DNA from: an uncultured Clostridia bacterium
Lineage (GTDB): Bacteria > Bacillota > Clostridia > Oscillospirales > Ruminococcaceae
Assembly: GCA_947628615.1 (NCBI GenBank)
Contig: CANRAO010000007.1
Coordinates: forward strand, 1 to 64,000
DNA: 64,000 nt
Direction of reading: 5' to 3'
Part shown: positions 58,673 through 64,000 of the stretch, piece after piece
Numbering within the stretch: the first letter of the stretch is position 1
Layout of the letters: each line of letters opens with the position of its first letter
The notes under the pieces: model-generated
The model's input: the letters and a program-made list of their open reading frames with translations, nothing else
Told to the model about the DNA's origin: nothing
The model's database searches: none
Made by a program: the position numbers and the translations under genes

Positions 58673-61492
58673 TTGCAAATTTTAAAAAAGCTAAAGAAGA
58701 ACACATACTTTATGTATACGATTCTTTTTATTGTTATAGCTTTTTTTGCTTTTTTTTGGTTTATGTTTTACGGAAAAACCTTTGTATATAGTGTAGACGC
58801 TTTTTTGCAGCATTATAGTTTTTTAGTAAAACTGAAAAGATTTATTTCTGATATTTTTACCGGTAATGGAATTTCTTTATGGACGTGGGATACGTGTTAC
58901 GGCGCTGATACGTTAGGAAACTTTGCTTTCGTATTTTGCGACCCATTTGCATATATTGCAGCAGCGTTTAAGCCTGAGTATATTGATATAGGTTATACTG
59001 TATCAATTATTCTTCGATTTTATGCTGCAGGATTAACTATGATAGCGTTTTTACGTTATAGAGAAAAAAATCACGTTCAATGTATTATCGGTGGAATAGC
59101 TTATGCGCTTTCTTCGTGGGCTGTAGGTAGTATTATACATGCTTTTTTCCTGAACCCGCTTGTGCTTTTTCCTATAATTATTTTAGGTGTAGATAAAATT
59201 GACAGAGATAAAAAACCGTTTGTTTTTGTTTTAGCTGTATTTTTGTCTCTTATAACTAGCTTTTACTTTTCATATATGTCAGCTCTTTTGGCTATTACTT
59301 ATATTATTGTTAAGTATTTCTTCGAAAATGAAAATAAGAGTATAGCCGATTTCTTTAAAAGGCTGCTGAAATTTGTTTTGTATGCAGTTATTGCGGCTGC
59401 TATTGCAGCACCGGTGTTTATTCCGGTATTTTATACTCTTATTAATGCTAACAAATCATCAGGTGTGGAAATTGATGTGTTTCTCAGTTTAAGAGAATTA
59501 CTCAGGTATATTCCGAGCTTTGTTTCTAATGATGACATTAACGGAAATTATTCGTTTATTACTCTGCCTATGATATGTCTTGCTATGGTTCCGGCGGCGA
59601 TAATTGATTTTAAAAATAAAGTAAATCGACTTCCTTCGCTCATGGCTTTGATTTGTGTTATTATGGCTGCATTTCCGATTTTTGGAAGCATATTTAATGC
59701 TTTAAGCTATTCTGTAGGAAGATGGTGCTATATGCTTGCGTTTTTCTTTGTATGGGCAAGCGTCAGCGCTTTTGATTTGGACAAGTTTAAGAATGCGGAA
59801 TATAGAAAATCATATAAAAAAATCTTTATTGTTATGGTGATTGTTATTTCAGCAGCAATTGTTGCTGCTAAGATGATATTCAATGTGCTTCCTGGCGTAA
59901 ATTTGCATATTGCACTGATTAATTTGTCATTCCTGATTATTATTGGCGGAGTTGCCTGCAGCATTGAGAAAAGCCGTATAATGTCTAAAAATGCGGTTGT
60001 AATTATGCTTCTGGCAGTTAATTTAGGTTTTATGTATTTTATTCAATATTCTCCTAATTTATCTGATGTGCTGTCAAAATATATGGATGTGGGACAGCCG
60101 TATGAACAGTATTCAAGTTCAGCTCAGAGAGTGGGTACTGAAATTCAGGACGATGATTTCTACAGAATAGATCAGGTTGAAAATTCCACACCGACCGGAT
60201 ATTATATATTTACTCATACGCCTTCTAATGAAAGTATATATTTTGGAACACGTTCTATATACAGTTATATTTCAACAATAGATAACAGAATTTTTGAATA
60301 TAATAAGGATTTGTGTAACAGTGCAGGTTATTACAGAAGGGTTTGCACTACTTCAAATGACAATAGAAGCCGTATTAATTTTCTTCAGGGAGTTAAGTAT
60401 TTCATAGGCGATAATAAGGATAAAAACTTGGGTATTTCACAATATGCAGGCTACGGATATAAAAAATATAAAACAGTTGATGGTGTCAAGATATTAAAAA
60501 ATAAGTATAAGGCGTCGCTTGGTTATGTATTTGAAAATAAAATCAGTGAAAGTGATTTTATGGAATACGGTTATCTTGATCGCGAACAGATTATGATGCA
60601 AGCATGTGTAGTTTCTGACGAAAGTAAAGCAGATGTAACTGATATAAACCAGAACGATATAGTTTTGGATTCTAAAAATGTGGATTATGAGGTTGAATCT
60701 GAAAGCGGGTTAAGACTAAGTAAAGGTAAAATTGAAGTTCTTTCTGAAAGCTCATGTTTAACATTAAATACAGGTGAAATTAAAAACAGCGAGATTTATG
60801 TTGTTTTCAAAAATTTAAAGAAAAAACCTTTATCTTATCAGCAGTATAAAGAGTACAATTTAAAAGAAAATATTGATTCAAAAATCAACTCTTGTAAATT
60901 TGATGCTGAAAATATTTCATATTATCCTTATGACAATTTTGTTATTTTTATAAATCAACCTGGGATCACCAAAAGATTGATTAATGCATCAGGAGAGAGT
61001 CAGGCATTCACAGATGTTAAGGATTATGCAGCAAATCTTGGTTATTATAAGTCAACGGAAGGAAAAATAAGTATATATTTTCGGAATATAGGCGATTACA
61101 CTTATGACTCAATTGAAGTAGTTGCCGTTTCTCAGGATAATTTTGATATTCAGGCAAAAAAACTTGTAGACAACAGATTGAAGGTTAAAACTCTGAATGA
61201 CAACTATATCAAGGGAACAGTCAATGCAGAAAATGACGGTTCATTGTATTTGAGTATACCATATAATGACGGTTGGAAGGTATACATTGACGGTGAGGAG
61301 CAAAAAACCTATGTTGCAGATATTGCTTTTACCGGAGTCGATATTGAGAAAGGTGAGCACACTGTAGAGCTTAAATACAGACCGGTAGGCTTTAAAGCAG
61401 AGCTTATCGCGAGCGGTGCTGGAATTGTTATTTTTGCGATGATTTTAGTGTATCAGGGTCTAAAAAGACGTAAAGACAGTTTTGAAAAATAA
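58673..61492 (+). CDS. YfhO-family membrane protein, second copy
   Basis: A 939-residue membrane protein with about 13 helices in the first 500 residues, a long extracytoplasmic part and a closing helix near residue 915. The end SIPYNDGWKVYIDGEEQKT followed by EKGEHTVELKYRP is the YfhO signature also seen in the 36-kb copy. The start is TTG at 58673, eight bases after AAGGAGAG, because the promoter lies downstream of the ATG at 58568. YfhO proteins are implicated in sugar transfer to lipoteichoic acid from a lipid donor. The following aminotransferase, acetyltransferase and GT2 genes are likely partners. Confidence 0.9.
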   Translation: MQILKKLKKNTYFMYTILFIVIAFFAFFWFMFYGKTFVYSVDAFLQHYSFLVKLKRFISDIFTGNGISLWTWDTCYGADTLGNFAFVFCDPFAYIAAAFKPEYIDIGYTVSIILRFYAAGLTMIAFLRYREKNHVQCIIGGIAYALSSWAVGSIIHAFFLNPLVLFPIIILGVDKIDRDKKPFVFVLAVFLSLITSFYFSYMSALLAITYIIVKYFFENENKSIADFFKRLLKFVLYAVIAAAIAAPVFIPVFYTLINANKSSGVEIDVFLSLRELLRYIPSFVSNDDINGNYSFITLPMICLAMVPAAIIDFKNKVNRLPSLMALICVIMAAFPIFGSIFNALSYSVGRWCYMLAFFFVWASVSAFDLDKFKNAEYRKSYKKIFIVMVIVISAAIVAAKMIFNVLPGVNLHIALINLSFLIIIGGVACSIEKSRIMSKNAVVIMLLAVNLGFMYFIQYSPNLSDVLSKYMDVGQPYEQYSSSAQRVGTEIQDDDFYRIDQVENSTPTGYYIFTHTPSNESIYFGTRSIYSYISTIDNRIFEYNKDLCNSAGYYRRVCTTSNDNRSRINFLQGVKYFIGDNKDKNLGISQYAGYGYKKYKTVDGVKILKNKYKASLGYVFENKISESDFMEYGYLDREQIMMQACVVSDESKADVTDINQNDIVLDSKNVDYEVESESGLRLSKGKIEVLSESSCLTLNTGEIKNSEIYVVFKNLKKKPLSYQQYKEYNLKENIDSKINSCKFDAENISYYPYDNFVIFINQPGITKRLINASGESQAFTDVKDYAANLGYYKSTEGKISIYFRNIGDYTYDSIEVVAVSQDNFDIQAKKLVDNRLKVKTLNDNYIKGTVNAENDGSLYLSIPYNDGWKVYIDGEEQKTYVADIAFTGVDIEKGEHTVELKYRPVGFKAELIASGAGIVIFAMILVYQGLKRRKDSFEK

Positions 61493-61551
61493 TCTTTCAT
61501 AATCTGAGATTTAATTCAGCTTAGATATTTTTTAATTCAGGAGGTTTTTCA

Positions 61552-62691
61552 ATGATTAGTTTTAATCAGCCGCCTTATGTTGAGGAAGGTATTGATTTTA
61601 TAAAGCAGGCTATAGATGCTCATAAAATTTGCGGTGACGGACTGTTTACAAAGAAGTGCAGCAAATGGATGGAAGAACGCTTCAAAGCTCAAAAGGTATT
61701 GCTTACAACCAGCGGAACAACCGCTTTGGATATGGCTATGCTGCTTTGTGAATTTCAATCCGGGGACGAGGTTATATTGCCAAGTTATACATTTTCCAGT
61801 ACGGCAACGTCGGCTATATTGGGCGGCGCTAAGCTAGTGTTTACAGATATAAGACCGGATACTATGAATATTGATGAAACTAAGATAGAAGCAGCTATTA
61901 CTGATAAAACAAAAGCTATTGTTGTGGTGCATTATGCAGGAGTAGCGTGTGAGATGGACACAATTATGGATATTGCAGGCAGATATGGTTTAAAGGTTAT
62001 TGAGGACGCTGCTCAGGGAGTAATGAGTTCTTATAAGGGTAAGGCACTTGGCACAATCGGTGATTTTGGCTGTTATTCATTTCATGAGACAAAAAATTAT
62101 TCCATGGGTGAAGGCGGAGCAATATTAATAAATAACCCGAAATATAATATGCGTGCTGAAATACTTCGTGAAAAGGGAACAAATCGGGCTGAATTTTTAC
62201 TCGGTCAGGTTGATAAATATACTTGGGTAGACTTCGGAGACAGCTATTTGCCGAGTGATATGAATGCCGCATATTTGTGGTCACAATTGCTTCATGCAGA
62301 TGAAATTAATCAAGACAGATTAGCTTCCTGGAACAGATATAACAAGGCGTTTCTTCCCCTTGAGAAAGCAGGATTAGTTGAGTTGCCTGTGATTCCTGAT
62401 GAGTGTGAGCACAATGCACATATGTATTATCTCAAATGCAAAGATATCGATGAGCGAACAAAACTGATCAAATTCCTAAAGGAAAAGGGAGTAGCGGCAG
62501 TGTTTCATTATGTACCTCTTCACTCGGCTCCGGCTGGTAAAAAATTCGGGCGTTTTGCAGGAGAAGATGAATTTACTACAAAGGAAAGTGAACGCTTGGT
62601 AAGACTGCCTATGTATTATAGGTTGTCAGAAGACGATCAGAAACAGGTAATTGAAAGTGTATTATCATTTTATAATAAATTAGAAGGGTAA
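61552..62691 (+). CDS. DegT/DnrJ/EryC1 sugar aminotransferase (WecE/RffA-like)
   Basis: A 379-residue PLP enzyme that aminates a nucleotide-linked keto-deoxysugar, most likely dTDP-4-keto-6-deoxyglucose giving dTDP-4-amino-4,6-dideoxygalactose. The PLP Lys sits in SFHETKNYSMGEGGAI near residue 178, a sequence shared with WecE/RffA; also TTSGTTALDMAMLL and VIEDAAQGVMS. AGGAGG precedes the ATG by about eight bases. It follows the YfhO-like gene by 59 bases and precedes an acetyltransferase by five, which fits synthesis of an N-acetylated 4-amino sugar. Confidence 0.93.
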   Translation: MISFNQPPYVEEGIDFIKQAIDAHKICGDGLFTKKCSKWMEERFKAQKVLLTTSGTTALDMAMLLCEFQSGDEVILPSYTFSSTATSAILGGAKLVFTDIRPDTMNIDETKIEAAITDKTKAIVVVHYAGVACEMDTIMDIAGRYGLKVIEDAAQGVMSSYKGKALGTIGDFGCYSFHETKNYSMGEGGAILINNPKYNMRAEILREKGTNRAEFLLGQVDKYTWVDFGDSYLPSDMNAAYLWSQLLHADEINQDRLASWNRYNKAFLPLEKAGLVELPVIPDECEHNAHMYYLKCKDIDERTKLIKFLKEKGVAAVFHYVPLHSAPAGKKFGRFAGEDEFTTKESERLVRLPMYYRLSEDDQKQVIESVLSFYNKLEG

Positions 62692-62696
62692 GCATA

Positions 62697-63266
62697 ATGA
62701 TTAGGAAAAATATAGATAAAATATTATATGGAGAAAAAGTTGTTCTTCGTCCTATTACTATGGAAGATACTGATTATATTGTAAAATGGCGCAACAATCC
62801 CTCGGTTCAAAAAAACTTTATCTTTAGAGAAAAGTTTACTAATGAAATGCATAAGCATTGGATGGAAACTAAGGTAAAGGACGGAGAGGTTGTACAATAC
62901 ATTATTTTATCTGCTAAAGACAATTCTCCGATAGGCTCGGTTTATTATCGGGATATAGATATGCAGAATAAAAGTGCAGAATTCGGAATTTTTATCGGTG
63001 AAAATTCTGCAAGAGGAAAAGGGTTAGGCACTGAAACAACAAAGCTGTTTACGCAATACGGATTGGATACTTTGAATCTGCATCGGATAAGTCTGCGCGT
63101 TCTTGACGGAAACGACGGGGCATATAAGGCTTATGAAAAGGCAGGTTTTGAAAAAGAAGGCGTGTTCCGAGATATGGTGTATTTAGACGGGAAATATAGA
63201 AATGTTATTTTTATGGCGATACTGTCTAAAGATACTAGTGATGTAAGTGGTACGGAGGGTGTATAA
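62697..63266 (+). CDS. GNAT acetyltransferase (RimJ/RimL type, sugar N-acetyltransferase)
   Basis: A 189-residue GNAT enzyme with the acetyl-CoA loop ENSARGKGLGTETTKLFTQYG (R/Q-x-x-G-x-G/A form) near residue 105 and the final helix DGAYKAYEKAGFEKEG. The opening LRPITMEDTDYIVKWRNNPSVQKNF is the RimJ/RimL subfamily form that includes PseH-type amino-sugar acetyltransferases. It very probably N-acetylates the product of the neighbouring aminotransferase, but an N-terminal protein acetyltransferase remains possible. It overlaps the next gene by one base (TAATG). Confidence 0.88.
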   Translation: MIRKNIDKILYGEKVVLRPITMEDTDYIVKWRNNPSVQKNFIFREKFTNEMHKHWMETKVKDGEVVQYIILSAKDNSPIGSVYYRDIDMQNKSAEFGIFIGENSARGKGLGTETTKLFTQYGLDTLNLHRISLRVLDGNDGAYKAYEKAGFEKEGVFRDMVYLDGKYRNVIFMAILSKDTSDVSGTEGV

Positions 63267-64000
63267 TGGAAAAAATATCGTTTGTTATTCCATGTTATAA
63301 ATCGAAAAATACTATAACGTCTGTAGTTGAGGAAATTACAAGTACTATGTTTAATTTGACTACATACGATTATGAGATTGTTTTGGTCAACGACTGTTCA
63401 CCCGACGGTACATTTAACGTTATAAGGAGTATGGCAAAACAAAATCCGCGTATAATTGGAATAAATCTAGCCAAAAATTTCGGACAGCATGCGGCTCTTA
63501 TGGCAGGTTTTCGCTACGCAAGCGGAGATATAATTGTCTGCTTGGACGATGACGGACAAACTCCTGCTAATGAGGTCGGCAAGCTGCTGGAAAAGATAGA
63601 AAAAGGCTTTGATGTTGTATACGCTTCATATGAGCATAAGCAGCACTCTGTTTTTCGCAATTTTGGCAGCAAGATTAACAGCAAGATGACAGAAGTTCTG
63701 CTTGGAAAACCAAAGAAGCTTATGATAACCAGTTATTTTGCTGCAAGACGTTTTGTAATTGATGAAATGTTGCGTTATGAGAATTGTTATCCTTATGTTA
63801 TTGGATTGGTTCTTCGAACGACCAGAAATATTTGCAATGTTTACGTTAATCACAGACAGCGTAAAGAGGGAAGTTCGGGATATACATTGAGAAAACTTAT
63901 AAATCTGTGGTTGAATGGATTTACATCATTCTCGGTAAAGCCTTTGCGTATGGCAACTTATTTCGGAGGATTTTCTTCAATCTGCGGTTTTTTGTTTTTG
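63266..64000 (+). CDS. Polyprenyl-phosphate glycosyltransferase, GT2 family (GtrB/CsbB-like), 3' end outside window
   Basis: The first 245 codons are present and the gene runs off the window. The GT2 fold begins ISFVIPCYKSKNTITSVVEEI, with IVLVNDCSPDGTFNVI and the DDDGQTP metal motif near residue 94; KEGSSGYTLRKLINL near residue 205 is the DPM1/GtrB-type C-terminal motif, and a membrane helix starts at the edge. Such enzymes attach a sugar to undecaprenyl phosphate on the inner face. With GtrA-type flippase and YfhO-type GT-C enzymes they form three-component surface glycosylation systems. The start overlaps the previous stop by one base. Confidence 0.9.
   Translation, partial: MEKISFVIPCYKSKNTITSVVEEITSTMFNLTTYDYEIVLVNDCSPDGTFNVIRSMAKQNPRIIGINLAKNFGQHAALMAGFRYASGDIIVCLDDDGQTPANEVGKLLEKIEKGFDVVYASYEHKQHSVFRNFGSKINSKMTEVLLGKPKKLMITSYFAARRFVIDEMLRYENCYPYVIGLVLRTTRNICNVYVNHRQRKEGSSGYTLRKLINLWLNGFTSFSVKPLRMATYFGGFSSICGFLFL

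Overview
The window looks like the chromosome of a low-GC, endospore-forming gut Firmicute of the Ruminococcaceae/Oscillospiraceae type, close to Ruminococcus. The reasons are sporulation and germination genes (spoIIP, ypeB, two small coat-type proteins), Gram-positive lipoproteins, strong consensus promoters (TTGACA-17-TATAAT), AAGGAGG ribosome binding sites, a giant BspA-type leucine-rich repeat surface protein, and two giant YfhO-type membrane proteins. No species is named because nothing in the sequence fixes it. Nearly all of the DNA is chromosomal; I see no prophage, insertion sequence, CRISPR array or rRNA.

Layout. 1-2.5 kb: end of an arginine operon (argB partial, argD, argF). 2.6-8.2 kb: a small membrane protein, then a leftward group (PP2C phosphatase, amidohydrolase, CaCA cation exchanger, polyphosphate kinase). 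8.5-12.4 kb: a Ca-type P-ATPase and galT. 13-18.1 kb: the 1701-residue LRR surface protein. 18.4-21.4 kb: a three-gene ABC importer. 21.4-23.8 kb: spoIIP, two small coat-like genes, tRNA-Arg(CCT) and tRNA-Ser(CGA). 24.2-29.3 kb: an unknown gene, an orphan phosphoribosyltransferase facing pyrE, a CNNM/CBS (HlyC/CorC) protein, a GtrA flippase-like protein and an ArsP_2-type metal permease. 29.4-36.1 kb: two very small proteins, a ClpC-like ATPase, a divergent RHH/XRE regulator pair, ypeB and enolase. 36.2-43.9 kb: YfhO-like protein, endonuclease III, a small charged protein and secA. 44-47.4 kb: a chain of nine short hairpins and two paralogous solute-binding lipoproteins without permeases. 47.7-51.6 kb: copper ATPase with metal-binding domains at both ends, then a serine hydrolase. 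51.6-58.2 kb: an M23 peptidase, a small membrane protein, feoAB and a CAP-domain secreted protein. 58.6-64 kb: a second YfhO-like protein followed by a sugar aminotransferase, a GNAT acetyltransferase and a GT2 glycosyltransferase cut by the window edge.

How the genes work together. Several pieces point to cell-surface glycan decoration: GtrA (27.8 kb), two YfhO-like GT-C type proteins and a polyprenyl-phosphate GT2, with an aminotransferase/acetyltransferase pair that would make an acetamido-dideoxy sugar. Three secreted proteins (LRR, M23, CAP) carry FN3-like modules, and two of them end in closely matching lysine-rich modules that may hold them on the wall. Metal handling is represented by feoAB with a Fur-like box, the copper ATPase, the Ca-type ATPase and the ArsP_2 permease.

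The most interesting points are: a copper-chaperone domain at the end of copA with its own perfect ribosome binding site and start codon; nearly identical three-segment leaders (SD, anti-SD, anti-anti-SD) in front of the unrelated genes galT and secA; the nine-hairpin chain after secA; and two Fur-like boxes in front of an orphan sugar-type binding protein. No complete novel multi-gene system such as a defence island is evident. Promoter, terminator and hairpin calls were made by eye and no folding energies were calculated.
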